This document shows positions 20,861 through 33,617 of a stretch of DNA of 49,573 nt, piece by piece. Each line of letters begins with the position of its first letter. Position 1 is the stretch's first letter. This DNA is from Pseudomonas pharyngis (lineage in GTDB: Bacteria > Pseudomonadota > Gammaproteobacteria > Pseudomonadales > Pseudomonadaceae). The translations under genes and the position numbers were made by a program. The notes under the pieces were generated by a model. That model was given only the letters and a program-made list of their open reading frames with translations, had not been told where the DNA came from and did not search any database. Where the stretch lies: positions 1 to 49,573 of the forward strand of contig NZ_BQID01000025.1 of assembly GCF_021602345.1 (NCBI RefSeq). The letters are read 5' to 3'.

Positions 20861-21943
20861 CTACCTCAGCTTCAGGGTGGCAAGGCCGATCAGAACGAGA
20901 ATCACGGTGATGATCCAGAAACGGACGATCACGCGCGGCTCGGGCCAGCCCTTGAGTTCAAAGTGGTGGTGAATCGGCGCCATGCGGAACACACGGCGAC
21001 CGGTCAGCTTAAAGGACGCAACCTGAATGACGACTGACAGGGTTTCCATCACGAACACGCCGCCCATGATGAACAGGACGATTTCCTGACGGACGATCAC
21101 CGCGATGGTGCCCAGGGCCGCGCCCAGCGCCAGTGCGCCGACGTCGCCCATGAAGACTTGTGCCGGGTAGGTGTTGAACCACAGGAAGCCCAGGCCGGCA
21201 CCGATCAGTGCGCCGCAGAACACGATCAGCTCGCCTGCGCCAGGTACGTAAGGGATCAGCAGGTACTCAGCAAATTTCACGTTACCCGACAGGTAGCAGA
21301 AGATGCCCAAGCCACCGCCCACCATCACTGTCGGCATGATCGCCAGACCGTCGAGGCCGTCGGTGAGGTTGACCGCGTTGCTCGAGCCAACGATCACAAA
21401 GTACGTCAGCACGATGAAACCCGCGCCCAGCGGAATGCTGTAGTCCTTGAGCATCGGCAGGATCAGGGTGGTTTCCACCGGAGTGCTGGCAGTCATATAA
21501 AGGAAGATCGCCGCACCGAGGCCGAACACCGACTGCCAGAAATATTTCCAGCGGCTCGGCAGGCCACGGGAGTTCTTCTCGATCACCTTGCGGTAGTCAT
21601 CGACCCAGCCGATGGCGCCGAACAGCAGGGTCACCAGCAGCACGACCCACACGTAGCGGTTGCTCAGGTCAGCCCACAGCAGAGTGCTGACTCCGATCGA
21701 AGACAGAATCAGCGCACCGCCCATGGTCGGCGTACCGGATTTGGACAGGTGCGATTGCGGGCCGTCGTTACGAACCGATTGGCCGATCTGACGGTTCTGC
21801 AGGGTGCGGATCATCCACGGGCCGTAGCACAGCGACAAGACCAGCGCGGTCAGCACACCGAGGATCCCGCGCAGGGTCAGGTACTGGAAGACCGCGAAGC
21901 CTTTGTAGAACTGTTGCAGATACTCCGCTAGCAGCAGCAGCAT
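20861..21943 (-). CDS. mraY: Phospho-MurNAc-pentapeptide transferase MraY
   Basis: A 360-residue, about ten-helix membrane enzyme that transfers phospho-MurNAc-pentapeptide to undecaprenyl phosphate, giving lipid I. Start ATG 21943 ([16 protein letters not shown]) gives the standard length; a frame extending to 21970 reads into murF. Family motifs are [21 protein letters not shown] (Asp pair), [14 protein letters not shown] and the [15 protein letters not shown] histidine motif near the C-terminus. The start overlaps the murF stop by 1 nt (TAATG). Confidence 0.99.
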   Translation of the reverse strand: MLLLLAEYLQQFYKGFAVFQYLTLRGILGVLTALVLSLCYGPWMIRTLQNRQIGQSVRNDGPQSHLSKSGTPTMGGALILSSIGVSTLLWADLSNRYVWVVLLVTLLFGAIGWVDDYRKVIEKNSRGLPSRWKYFWQSVFGLGAAIFLYMTASTPVETTLILPMLKDYSIPLGAGFIVLTYFVIVGSSNAVNLTDGLDGLAIMPTVMVGGGLGIFCYLSGNVKFAEYLLIPYVPGAGELIVFCGALIGAGLGFLWFNTYPAQVFMGDVGALALGAALGTIAVIVRQEIVLFIMGGVFVMETLSVVIQVASFKLTGRRVFRMAPIHHHFELKGWPEPRVIVRFWIITVILVLIGLATLKLR

Positions 21944-23310
21944 TAATGTTTCTCCAGACTGGACCCGCACAGGGCCGCAACGATGTTTTCCATCGCTGCG
22001 CTGCGCGAACCCTTGATCAAAATGGTGGTGTTTGTGTCCTGCTCGGCGCCGAGGGCCTGGATCAGTTCGGCTTGTGTGCCGAAGTGCTGCGCCTCGTTAC
22101 CGAATGCGTTCACGGCGTGGACCATGTTCGGCCCGACAGCGTAAAGCGCGGAAACCTTGCCCCGGGCGTATTCGCCCACGTCGCGGTGCCCCTGCTCCGC
22201 CCAGTCGCCCAACTCGCCGATATCCCCGAGCACCAGAACGGTGCGACCGGAAAAGCCGGCGAGTATATCAACGGCCGCGCACATCGAGGTGGGGTTCGCG
22301 TTGTAAGTGTCATCGATCACGCGCATGCCGTTTTTCGCCAGTTGCGCGACGGTGCGACCCTTGACCGGTTGTACCGCGCCAAGCCCGGTGGCAACGCCGA
22401 ACAGCGACACGCCCAAGGCGTGAGCGGCAGCGGCGGCGGCCATGGCGTTGGCGACGTTGTGGGTGCCGAGCAGGTTCAGTTGAACCCGTTCCACACCTTC
22501 AGGAGTGTGAAGGTTGAACGCCGGGCAACCACGGGCATCGGTGGCCAGGTCGCTGGCGTAAAAATCCGCCTGAGTGTTGCTCAGGGCAAACGTCAGCACC
22601 TTGCGCGCGCCGGCGCGGGTTTTCCAGATACCAAACGCCTTGTCATCGAGGTTCAGCACGGCGACGCCATCGGCCGCCAGCCCGTCGATGATCTCGCCCT
22701 TGGCTTCGACGATTTTCTCCGGCCCGCCGAACTCACCGACGTGGGCGGTCCCGGCGTTGTTGAGGATCGCTACGTGCGGCTTGGTCAGCCCTACGGTGTA
22801 GGCGATTTCACCCAGACGCGAGGCGCCCAGTTCGATCACCGCCGCGCTGTGTTCCGGGGCGAGTTCGAGCAGGGTCAGCGGCGCACCCAGATCGTTATTC
22901 AGGTTGCCACGGGTCGCCAGCACCGGACCGCGTGTGCGCAGGATGCTTGCGAGCATTTCCTTGACCGTGGTCTTGCCACTGGAGCCGGTAACCGCAGCGA
23001 CCGGTTTGGTGAACGCGGCACGGTTCAAGGCACCCAGCTGGCCGAGCGCCTGGCGAGTGTCCTTGACCAGCAATTGCGGCAGCGTGCTGTCGGCGACTTC
23101 GCGCTCGACCAATGCAGCAACGGCGCCTTTGGCGGCGACTTCATTCAGATAGTCATGACCGTCGAAACGCGGGCCGGTCAGGGCGATAAACAGTTGGCCA
23201 GCCTTGATCGCGCGGCTGTCGATGCTCACGCCGTCAAAACTGGCGTCGGCGCTGATCAGGCGGGCGTCGAGCGCGCTGGTCAGCTCGCTGAGTTTCAGGG
23301 CCTTAAGCAT
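21943..23310 (-). CDS. murF: UDP-MurNAc-tripeptide--D-alanyl-D-alanine ligase MurF
   Basis: A 455-residue ligase that adds the D-Ala-D-Ala made by DdlB. The N-terminal domain has [20 protein letters not shown]. The P-loop is [14 protein letters not shown], followed by [15 protein letters not shown] and [12 protein letters not shown]. The C-terminal domain has [11 protein letters not shown] and [11 protein letters not shown]. It overlaps murE by 8 nt and mraY by 1 nt. Confidence 0.99.
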   Translation of the reverse strand: MLKALKLSELTSALDARLISADASFDGVSIDSRAIKAGQLFIALTGPRFDGHDYLNEVAAKGAVAALVEREVADSTLPQLLVKDTRQALGQLGALNRAAFTKPVAAVTGSSGKTTVKEMLASILRTRGPVLATRGNLNNDLGAPLTLLELAPEHSAAVIELGASRLGEIAYTVGLTKPHVAILNNAGTAHVGEFGGPEKIVEAKGEIIDGLAADGVAVLNLDDKAFGIWKTRAGARKVLTFALSNTQADFYASDLATDARGCPAFNLHTPEGVERVQLNLLGTHNVANAMAAAAAAHALGVSLFGVATGLGAVQPVKGRTVAQLAKNGMRVIDDTYNANPTSMCAAVDILAGFSGRTVLVLGDIGELGDWAEQGHRDVGEYARGKVSALYAVGPNMVHAVNAFGNEAQHFGTQAELIQALGAEQDTNTTILIKGSRSAAMENIVAALCGSSLEKH

Positions 23311-24765
23311 GGGCCACCTCCCACGCGGTCAGGGCGTGATCCGCCTCGACCAGATCAGAGAATGCATGGCGCTCGCCGTTGATTTCCTGATAGTCCTCGT
23401 GACCTTTGCCGGCCAGAACGATCACGTCATCCGCCGAAGCGCCGGCAATCAGTTGCGCGATGGCCTGGCCACGACCGGCCACGAACGTCACCTTGTCCAC
23501 AGCCGTGAAGCCGGCGCGGATATCATCGAAAATCACCGCCGGGTCTTCGGTGCGCGGATTGTCATCGGTGACCAGCACGCGGTCGGCCAGACGCTCGACC
23601 ACTTCAGCCATCAGCGGACGCTTGCCGCGATCGCGATCACCGCCGCAGCCGAACAGGCACAGCAGCTGTCCTTTGACGTGCGGGCGCAACGCTGTCAGAA
23701 CTTTTTCCAGCGCATCCGGAGTGTGGGCGTAATCGACCACCACCAGCGGCTGGGTGCCGCCGCCGAGACGCTGCATGCGACCGGCCGGGCCTTCGAGCTT
23801 TGGCAGCACCTTGAGAATTTCGTCGAGGGCGTAATCGAGACCGAGCAATGCACCGACGGCGGCCAGTACGTTGCTCAGGTTGAAACGGCCCAGCAGTGTG
23901 CTGCGCAAATGGTGTTCGCCCTGCGGCGTGACCAGTGTGGCACGCACGCCTTCGTCGTCGAACTGCGCTTCACGCACATAGAGATAGGCGCTGCTGTCGA
24001 GCAGGCTGTAAGTGATCAAACGTGACTCGCGCTTTTCAGCGGCCAGTTGCCGGCCGAAATCGTCGTCGAGATTGACCACGCGGCACTTCAGGTCATTCCA
24101 GGCGAACAGCCGGGCCTTGGCCTCGGCGTACGCTTCCATGGTGCCGTGGTAATCGAGGTGATCACGGGACAGGTTGGTCATCACTGCCACATCGAATGCC
24201 AGCGCGGTAACCCGGCCCTGATCCAGACCGTGGGACGAGACTTCCATGGCCACGGCTTTGGCGCCGGCCTTTTTCAGGTCGCCCAAGGTCGCTTGCATGG
24301 CAATCGGATTCGGCGTGGTGTGCAGGCCGCTTTGCAGCGAACCGTGGAAACCGGAGCCGAGGGTGCCGACGATACCGCAATGCTGACCGAGCAGATCCAG
24401 CGCCTGCGCCACCAGTTGGGTCACGCTGGTCTTGCCGTTGGTGCCGGTCACGCCCACAAGATTCAGGTGATGGCTCGGCTCACCGTAAAAACGCCCGGCG
24501 ATGTCAGACAGTTGCGCCGCCAGGCCCTTGACCGGAATCAGCGGAACTTCGGTGATCGGCAGCACCGTTGCGCCTTCCACTTCATAGGCCACGGCAGCAG
24601 CACCGCGCTGCAAGGCGTCGGCGATGTGCGCACGCCCGTCGAACTTGCCGCCCGGCACCGCGAGGAACAGATCACCCGCGCGTACGTTGCGACTGTCGAG
24701 CGCCAGTTCACGAATCAACAGATCATGGCCGGCGTGGGGGAAAATCTTGTTCAGACTCAGAGACA

Positions 24766-24766
<1 letters not shown>
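23303..24766 (-). CDS. murE: UDP-MurNAc-tripeptide synthetase MurE (meso-DAP adding)
   Basis: A 487-residue Mur ligase for the third stem-peptide residue. It has the P-loop GVTGTNGKTSVTQL, the central MEVSSHGLDQGRV and NLSRDHLDYHGTME motifs, and VVDYAHTPDAL. The C-terminal specificity motif DNPR (VTDDNPRTEDP) is the known signature for meso-diaminopimelate rather than lysine. The start overlaps the ftsI stop by 1 nt (TGATG). Confidence 0.99.
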
Positions 24767-26794
<2,028 letters not shown>

Positions 26795-26798
<4 letters not shown>

Positions 26799-27742
26799 CG
26801 CAGCTTCTCCGCGACGCGCATGACGGCGCTTCGGGAACGTGGGTTGGCTTTGAGTTCGGCGTCGGAGGCCGTCTGCGCTTTGCCATGGACTTTGATTTTC
26901 GGTTCGAACGCAACGTGGCGAACCGGCAGGTTGCGCGGCAGGTTGTCGGCTTCGCCTTTCACCAGCTTGCGCATGAACAGTTTGACGATACGGTCTTCCA
27001 GCGAGTGGAAGCTGATCACGACCAGACGACCGCCCACTTCCAGGCATTCGAGCGCGGCTTCAAGACCCGCTTCCAGATCGCCCAGTTCGTTGTTGACGTG
27101 AATGCGCAGGCCCTGGAAAGCGCGAGTTGCCGGGTTCTTGCCCTTTTCCCACGCCGGGTTGGCGACTTTCAGCACTTCGGCCAGATCGGCGGTGCGCTCG
27201 AACGGCGTGATGTCACGACGTTCGGCCACGGCACGGGCCATGCGACCAGAGAAGCGTTCTTCGCCGTATTCCTTGAAAACTCGGGCGATTTCTTCCACCG
27301 GCGCGGTATTGACGAACTCGGCGGCGCTGATGCCACGGGACGGATCCATGCGCATGTCCAGCGGACCGTCGTTGAGGAAGCTGAAGCCGCGCTCGGCATC
27401 ATCGAGCTGCGGCGAAGACACGCCCAGATCCAGCAGAATGCCGCTGACTTTGCCGGCCAGACCCTGTTCGGCAACCACCGAACCGAGCTCGGCAAAGCTG
27501 CGCTGCACAACGACAAAGCGGCCGTCTTCGGCCGCTAGCGTTTGCCCGGTGGCAATCGCTTGAGGATCCTTGTCGAATCCGATGAGCCGACCATCCGGCC
27601 CGAGCTTGCTCAGGATCAACCGGCTGTGCCCGCCGCGACCGAACGTGCCGTCCAGATAGCAGCCATCAGGACGTACGGCGAGAGCCTCGACGGCTTCGTC
27701 AAGCAGTACGGTGATGTGGTTAAAGCCGCTATCAATAGTCAC
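26795..27742 (-). CDS. rsmH: 16S rRNA (cytosine-1402-N4) methyltransferase RsmH
   Basis: A 315-residue SAM-dependent enzyme (formerly MraW) that methylates N4 of C1402 in 16S rRNA. RsmI, which methylates the ribose of the same base, is encoded just upstream of mraZ. It shows the N-terminal [13 protein letters not shown], the SAM motif [28 protein letters not shown], and the C-terminal [16 protein letters not shown]. It overlaps mraZ and ftsL by 4 nt each. Confidence 0.98.
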
Positions 27743-28194
27743 AGGATCAGATCACGCAGTTCGTCAGGCATGGCGCCCGGTTGTTGTATGGCAGCCAGGT
27801 CAGCGGCAGAAACCGCGTTCCAGGCGTCTTCGTCCCACAGTTGGAACTTGTTCAGTTGGCCCACCAGCATCGCGCGCTTGTCGAGCTTCGCGTATTCGCG
27901 CAGGCGCGGCGGCACCAGGAAACGACCACTGCCGTCGAGCTCGAGGTCAACGGCATTACCAATCAATAAACGTTGCAGACGACGGTTCTCTTCGCGAAGC
28001 GAAGGAAGCGCGCGCAACTTGGTTTCAATAATTTCCCACTCATCGAGCGGGTAGACACACAAACATGGATCAACGGCATCAATGGTCACGATCAACTGGC
28101 CGGAGCTGCGCGAATCGAGCTCGTCACGGTACCGGCTCGGCATGGCGAGACGGCCCTTTGCATCGAGACTGATAGCGTTAGCTCCGCGAAACAC
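27739..28194 (-). CDS. mraZ: Transcriptional regulator MraZ
   Basis: A 151-residue DNA-binding protein with two SpoVT/AbrB-like half domains, each bearing the D-x-x-G-R motif ([13 protein letters not shown] and [13 protein letters not shown]). In E. coli, MraZ represses its own operon by binding TGGGN repeats; matching repeats lie upstream here. The start is GTG 28194, giving the family N-terminus [14 protein letters not shown], with TTGGAG about 10 nt upstream. It is the first gene of the dcw cluster. Confidence 0.98.
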   Translation of the reverse strand: MFRGANAISLDAKGRLAMPSRYRDELDSRSSGQLIVTIDAVDPCLCVYPLDEWEIIETKLRALPSLREENRRLQRLLIGNAVDLELDGSGRFLVPPRLREYAKLDKRAMLVGQLNKFQLWDEDAWNAVSAADLAAIQQPGAMPDELRDLIL

Positions 28195-28235
28195 GTCTGC
28201 GTTTCTCCAATTTTTATCGTTTTGAGCTCAAAAAA

Positions 28236-28260
28236 CCCACTTCATGCCACTTTCCGCCAC
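28236..28260 (-). promoter_or_regulatory. MraZ operator (three 10-bp-spaced repeats)
   Basis: On the minus strand, TGGCG-N5-TGGCA-N5-TGGGT; on the plus strand, CCCAC, GCCAC and GCCAC, each followed by TT, at 28236, 28246 and 28256. The exact 10-bp period puts the repeats on one face of the helix. They lie just downstream of the probable transcription start and before the ribosome site, as described for the E. coli MraZ boxes. Confidence 0.85.
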
Positions 28261-28268
28261 TTGCGCAC

Positions 28269-28298
28269 ACTATAGGAATGCGCCCACCACACCGTCAA
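28269..28298 (-). promoter_or_regulatory. Promoter of the dcw cluster (Pmra)
   Basis: On the minus strand, -35 TTGACG (28293-28298), an 18-nt spacer and -10 TATAGT (28269-28274). The start would fall near 28262, directly before the MraZ repeats, leaving a leader of about 68 nt. Confidence 0.82.
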
Positions 28299-28598
28299 GG
28301 CGCGGATTAAAGGAAAACCCTTACAGAACGGAGATTTAGGAGCATAAAAGGAGGAGCAACGAGAATCTGGCGGATGCTTTTATCCAATAACTTGAAGCAG
28401 CACTGAAAGCTGCGCTCGAAAGTTAAAGTAATTTGTTAAGAGTAAGATTTTTTCGGTATTACAAAAGCGCTTCTGCTGTTGATTGAAGCAAGGTGGGAAA
28501 TGGCTATTACTGCGTTTGCCGCTGCCGGGTTTCCAGCGCAGGCCTGCTGATAATAAACAGCCCTGTCGCCTTTAATTCAAGCAGGGAAAAGAAAAAGG
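28299..28598. other. A+T-rich intergenic stretch between rnpB and Pmra
   Basis: No gene is supported. The stretch is visibly richer in A and T than its neighbours, mainly between 28320 and 28530. It has a purine-rich run with AAGGAGG-like sequence near 28348 that is not followed by a useful reading frame, and a small GCAGC/GCTGC hairpin near 28400. TTGTTA...TATTAC near 28435-28465 resembles a plus-strand promoter but heads into rnpB antisense. No clear rnpB terminator with a T-run is visible; an imperfect CCCTG/CAGGG stem lies at about 28560-28586. Confidence 0.5.
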
Positions 28599-28953
28599 TG
28601 GAGAGTCGATCTGTAAGCCGGGTTCTGTCTTGAACAGTCATTCGTCTACGATGGCCATCACTGGACATCTTTAGCAACCTACCCGGTCCCAGCGCGGGCC
28701 ACGCCTTGGGACCCTATTTGGTCTTGCTCCAAGTGGGGTTTACCTAGCCACGAACTGTTGCCAGACGTGCGGTGCGCTCTTACCGCACCTTTTCACCCTT
28801 ACCGGCGCCGAAGCGCTTAGGCGGTTATTTTCTGTGGCACTTTCCGTAGGCTCACGCCTCCCAGGCATTACCTGGCACTTCGCCCTATGGAGCCCGGACT
28901 TTCCTCCCCCCCCTAATTTTCATAGAGGGCAGCGACTGTCCGATCGACTCTCC
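28599..28953 (-). ncRNA. rnpB: RNase P RNA (type A)
   Basis: The catalytic RNA of RNase P, which trims the 5' ends of tRNAs. On the minus strand the ends pair (GGAGAGTCGATC with GATCGACTCTCC, helix P1). The universal GAGGAAAGTCCGGGCTCC segment follows (around 28890-28906), then the GGTGAAAAGGTGCGGTAAGAG region (P10-P11/J11-12) and AGGTAAACCCCAC, the L15 loop that contacts tRNA CCA. ACAGAACCCGGCTTACAG (P4 strand) is near the 3' end. Length of about 355 nt fits a proteobacterial type A RNA. Reading frames seen across it on the plus strand are chance. Confidence 0.97.
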
Positions 28954-28960
28954 GCCGCGC

Positions 28961-28989
28961 AGGTTAACGGCAGAGCGGCCGAAGAACAA
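28961..28989 (-). promoter_or_regulatory. Promoter of rnpB
   Basis: On the minus strand, -35 TTGTTC (28984-28989), a 17-nt spacer and -10 TAACCT (28961-28966), placing the start at about G 28953. The discriminator after the -10 is GCGCGGC, a GC-rich type associated with stringent control of stable RNA promoters. Confidence 0.7.
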
Positions 28990-29024
28990 GCGCTAATAGC
29001 CCGCAAACCGGTCTGCGCGACGGG

Positions 29025-29897
29025 TTACGCGCCTTTTTGCTGATCCAGTGCCACCTGGTACAACACGTTTTTGCGCTCACCGGTGATTTGCGCTGCCAGG
29101 GCCGCTGCACGCTTGAGCGGCATCTCTTCCAGCAACAGATTGAGGATGCGCATCGCCTCACTGCTGACGGCGTCTTCGGATTCCGGCGCGGTCCAGCCCG
29201 CCACCACCACGACGCATTCGCCGCGCTGTTGATTACTGTCCGCCTCGACGAATGCCCGCAACTCGCTCAACGGCAATCCCTTGAGCGTTTCAAAGGTCTT
29301 GGTGATTTCACGAGCGAGCAATGCAGGGCGATCAGCGCCGAATACCGCCTCCATATCCTGCAGGCATTCCAGAATACGATGCGGCGCCTCGTAGAAAATC
29401 AGCGTGCGCGGTTCTTCCTTGATCGCTTCCAGGCGCGCCTTGCGCCCCACCGCCTTGGCCGGCAGAAAACCCTCGAAGATAAAGCGGTCGGACGGCAGAC
29501 CGGCAGCCGACAACGCCGCGATCAATGCGCACGCACCTGGCACCGGCACCACATTGATCCCCGCAGCACGCGCCTGACGCACCAAGTGATAACCGGGATC
29601 GGAAATCAGCGGCGTACCGGCATCGGAAATCAGCGCGACGTTGTCACCTGCCAAAAGACGGGTGATGAAACGACTGCCTTCGTCCCGCTCGTTGTGCTCA
29701 TGACAGGCTGCCAGCGGCGTGGAAATGCCGAAGTGCTGCATCAGGCGCTGGGAGTGGCGCGTATCTTCGGCGGCGATCAGCGCCACCTCGCGCAGGATCT
29801 TCAACGCCCGGGCGCTGATGTCATCCAGGTTGCCGATGGGCGTCGCCACCACATAAAGCGAGCCCGCAGCGGAATTCAAAGGACCTGGAGCAGTCAA
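29025..29897 (-). CDS. rsmI: 16S rRNA (cytidine-1402-2'-O) methyltransferase RsmI
   Basis: A tetrapyrrole-methylase-fold enzyme that methylates the ribose of C1402, the partner modification of RsmH. It shows LYVVATPIGNLDDISARAL, AAEDTRHSQRLM, ALISDAGTPLISDPGY, PVPGACALIAALSAAGLP and FEGFLPAK. The start is uncertain. TTG 29897 has GAGG 8 nt upstream and gives 290 residues. GTG 29906 and ATG 29930 are in frame, but the ATG overlaps a -10-like TACAAT and the GTG abuts the GAGG. Frames reaching 30002 add residues unlike the family. Confidence 0.93.
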   Translation of the reverse strand: MTAPGPLNSAAGSLYVVATPIGNLDDISARALKILREVALIAAEDTRHSQRLMQHFGISTPLAACHEHNERDEGSRFITRLLAGDNVALISDAGTPLISDPGYHLVRQARAAGINVVPVPGACALIAALSAAGLPSDRFIFEGFLPAKAVGRKARLEAIKEEPRTLIFYEAPHRILECLQDMEAVFGADRPALLAREITKTFETLKGLPLSELRAFVEADSNQQRGECVVVVAGWTAPESEDAVSSEAMRILNLLLEEMPLKRAAALAAQITGERKNVLYQVALDQQKGA

Positions 29898-29928
29898 AGC
29901 GCACACCTCATGATCGGTAAAAGCCGCC

Positions 29929-29973
29929 ATTGTAGCGCGTCGCACGCCGGACGACGTGTCCGGGTCGGACACG
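29929..29973 (-). promoter_or_regulatory. Candidate rsmI promoter and upstream palindrome
   Basis: On the minus strand a -10-like TACAAT (29929-29934) stands without a good -35. A perfect inverted repeat CGTGTCCG-GGT-CGGACACG (29955-29973) covers the expected -35 region, in the gap shared with the divergent lpoA operon. It could be an operator. Confidence 0.4.
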
Positions 29974-30065
29974 GTTTGTCGCACCATTGTGAGGCTGCGC
30001 ACTCTTTGTATCAGCTAAATTGACGGTTTCACGCCAGTAACATCGCGCCCCGGCCAGTGCTTGGG

Positions 30066-30071
30066 TACAAT
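30066..30071 (+). promoter_or_regulatory. -10-like box for the lpoA operon
   Basis: TACAAT lies 36 nt before the lpoA start. No -35 is recognisable at the right distance (30043-30048 reads TCGCGC), so the box is only a candidate. Confidence 0.35.
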
Positions 30072-30107
30072 TCGACGCTAATTTGATCGAGTATCAGGAA
30101 CACTTAC

Positions 30108-31919
30108 ATGATCGCTTGCCTGCGGCTGTTCACTGCCCTCTGCCTCGCTGCCTTGCTGGCGGCTTGCGCCAGCTCCCCTTCCTCCAGCCTTGGCGAACTT
30201 CCACGGACCCCGGATGCCACCATCGAGCAACTGCTCGAACAGGCTGCCCAGGCCAAATCGCCGGACAAGGCTGCGCTGCTGCGCCTGAGTGCGGCAGACA
30301 TGGCGTACCGCCAAGGTAATGCCGGACAGTCCGCGCAAATCCTGCAGCAAGTGCCGATGGAACAACTCCAGCCGGGCCAGCAGGCATTCGCCAGCACCCT
30401 GTCTGCTGAACTGGCCATGACCCGCAATCAGCCGAAAGCCGCGCTGACCGCCCTGAGCCACCCAAGCCTGCAACGCCTGAGCGAAATGTCCGTACCGCTG
30501 CAAGTTCGCGCCGGCACCGTTCACGCCCGCGCCCTTGAAGCCGACGGCCAGACCCTGGCGGCCGCCCGCGAGCGCATCTTCATCGCGCCGATGCTGGAAG
30601 GCGAAGCCGCCAGCAAGAACCACGAAGCGATCTGGACCCTGATTGCGTCGCTGCCGGCCGATCAACTGCAAGCGAACACCACCGATGACCTTGGCGGCTG
30701 GATGAGCCTGGCTCTGGCAGTGAAAACCGCCGGCACCCTGGAGCAACAGCAAGCCGCCATCGACAACTGGCGCAACCAGCATCCGAAACACCCAGCTGCA
30801 ATCAACCTGCCGCTGCCCCTGACCAAACTCAAGGAGCTGGCCAGCCAGCCTCTGAGCAAGATTGCCCTGCTGTTGCCGCAGGACGGCCAACTGGCCTCGG
30901 TCGGCAAGGCCCTGCGTGACGGCTTCATGGCCGCGCACTATCAGGCTCAGCAAGCCGGCCAGAAACCACCGGCCATCGAATTCTATGACAGCTCGAAACT
31001 GACCAACCTCGACGAGTTCTACCGCAAGGCCCAGGCCGATGGCGTGCAACTGGTCGTCGGCCCGCTGGAGAAGCCGCTGGTCAAACAGCTGAGCACTCGC
31101 CCGCAACTGCCGATCACCACCCTCGCTCTGAACTACAGCGAAGGTGACCAAGGCCCGGCGCAGCTGTTCCAGTTCGGCCTGGCCGCTGAAGACGAAGCCC
31201 GCGAAGTCTCCCGCCGCGCCCGTGCCGACGGCCTGCACCGCGCCGCCATCATGGTGCCGAAAGGCGAATGGGGCGACCGCGTCCTGCGCGCCTTCAGCCA
31301 GGACTGGCAAGCCAACGGCGGCAGCATCGTCGCCACCGAACGCGTCGATCAGCCAGTGCAACTGGCCCAGCAGATCGCCGACATGTTCCAGCTGCGTCAA
31401 AGCGAAGCTCGCGCCAAGAGCCTGCAGAATGCCGCCGGCACCAACGTTGCCGCCCAGCCTTCGCGTCGCCAGGACATCGAATTCATCTTCCTTGCCGCCA
31501 CTCCGCAGCAGGCGCAGCAGATCAAGCCTACCCTGAACTTCCAGTACGCCGGTGACGTGCCGGTCTACGCGACCTCCCACGTGTTCAGCGCCAGCGGCGA
31601 CGTGAACCAGTACAACGACATGAACGGCGTGCGCTTCTGCGAAACCCCGTGGCTGCTGGAAACCAGCGATCCGCTGCGCCAGCAGGTCACCGCGCAATGG
31701 CCACAAGCCGCCGGCAGCCTGGGCCGCCTGTACGCGATGGGCGTTGATGCCTATCGTCTGGCGCCACGCCTGGATCAGCTCAAGGCACTGCCGGACAGCC
31801 GTATCGAAGGTCAGTCGGGCAGCCTGGGCATGACCCAGTCCCAGCGCGTTGTGCGTCAGTTACCATGGGCGCAGTTCGTCAGCGGTCAGATTCAGCGCAT
31901 GCCGGACACTCCACGCTGA
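30108..31919 (+). CDS. lpoA: Outer-membrane lipoprotein activator of penicillin-binding protein (LpoA/YraM)
   Basis: A 603-residue lipoprotein that, by family knowledge, reaches through the periplasm to stimulate a class A PBP (PBP1a). The signal peptide ends in the lipobox LLAAC with Cys20. The N-terminal part (about 35-245) is helical with TPR-like repeats; the C-terminal part (about 250-590) is a periplasmic-binding-protein-like fold (IALLLPQDGQLASVGKALRD). The stop overlaps yraN by 1 nt (TGATG). It heads the operon lpoA-yraN-gmhA-dolP, a set of envelope genes also together in E. coli. Confidence 0.95.
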   Translation: MIACLRLFTALCLAALLAACASSPSSSLGELPRTPDATIEQLLEQAAQAKSPDKAALLRLSAADMAYRQGNAGQSAQILQQVPMEQLQPGQQAFASTLSAELAMTRNQPKAALTALSHPSLQRLSEMSVPLQVRAGTVHARALEADGQTLAAARERIFIAPMLEGEAASKNHEAIWTLIASLPADQLQANTTDDLGGWMSLALAVKTAGTLEQQQAAIDNWRNQHPKHPAAINLPLPLTKLKELASQPLSKIALLLPQDGQLASVGKALRDGFMAAHYQAQQAGQKPPAIEFYDSSKLTNLDEFYRKAQADGVQLVVGPLEKPLVKQLSTRPQLPITTLALNYSEGDQGPAQLFQFGLAAEDEAREVSRRARADGLHRAAIMVPKGEWGDRVLRAFSQDWQANGGSIVATERVDQPVQLAQQIADMFQLRQSEARAKSLQNAAGTNVAAQPSRRQDIEFIFLAATPQQAQQIKPTLNFQYAGDVPVYATSHVFSASGDVNQYNDMNGVRFCETPWLLETSDPLRQQVTAQWPQAAGSLGRLYAMGVDAYRLAPRLDQLKALPDSRIEGQSGSLGMTQSQRVVRQLPWAQFVSGQIQRMPDTPR

Positions 31920-32281
31920 TGCCCGACAGGTCACACCTGCAAAGCGGCAAGGATGCCGAGCGCCAGGCGCTCGAGCATCTGCAACACCAGGGTCTGCGCC
32001 TGCTGGCGCAGAACTGGTTATGCAAACGCGGTGAGCTTGATCTGGTCATGCTTGATGGCGATACAGTAGTATTCGTCGAAGTCCGTTACCGAAAGGACAC
32101 TCAATGGGGTGGCGCACTCGACAGCATCGATGAGCGCAAACGGCAGAAACTGATTTTCGCCGCACAGTATTTTCTTCAGCGCGAGTCGCGTTGGGCCAAT
32201 TCCCCCTGCCGCTTCGACGTGGTGGCCATCGACAGCCGCCACGGTCAGCTGAACTGGTTGCAGAATGCGTTCGACAGTTGA
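31919..32281 (+). CDS. YraN family protein (UPF0102, nuclease-like fold)
   Basis: A 120-residue protein of the UPF0102 family, whose fold resembles Holliday-junction resolvases and restriction nucleases. Its function is not established. Conserved pattern: GKDAERQALEHLQHQGL, then GELDLVMLDGDTVVFVEVRYR with the acidic residues and Glu-x-Arg expected at a metal site, and IDERKRQKL. I start it at ATG 31919, overlapping the lpoA stop; an in-frame ATG at 31865 lies in lpoA and adds unrelated residues. Confidence 0.93.
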   Translation: MPDRSHLQSGKDAERQALEHLQHQGLRLLAQNWLCKRGELDLVMLDGDTVVFVEVRYRKDTQWGGALDSIDERKRQKLIFAAQYFLQRESRWANSPCRFDVVAIDSRHGQLNWLQNAFDS

Positions 32282-33552
<1,271 letters not shown>

Positions 33553-33571
33553 GAACGACTTGCCCTCGGTG

Positions 33572-33612
33572 GCGCTTACGAAAGCGCTATCGCGAGCAGG
33601 CTCGCTCCCACT
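33572..33612. repeat. REP-like element after dolP
   Basis: A GCGCTT/AAGCGC hairpin (33572-33587) is followed by GCGAGC-AG-GCTCGC (33592-33605) within ATCGCGAGCAGGCTCGCTCC. This is the commonest REP sequence of fluorescent pseudomonads as I recall it. Confidence 0.8.
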
Positions 33613-33617
33613 GGCAC

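Noticed and set aside
26799-27047. Extended N-terminus for FtsL
   Set aside because: Lies in rsmH; GTG 26798 gives the family length and a single TM near the N-terminus.
28834-29043. Short plus-strand frame across rnpB
   Set aside because: It overlaps the conserved core of RNase P RNA; no protein features.
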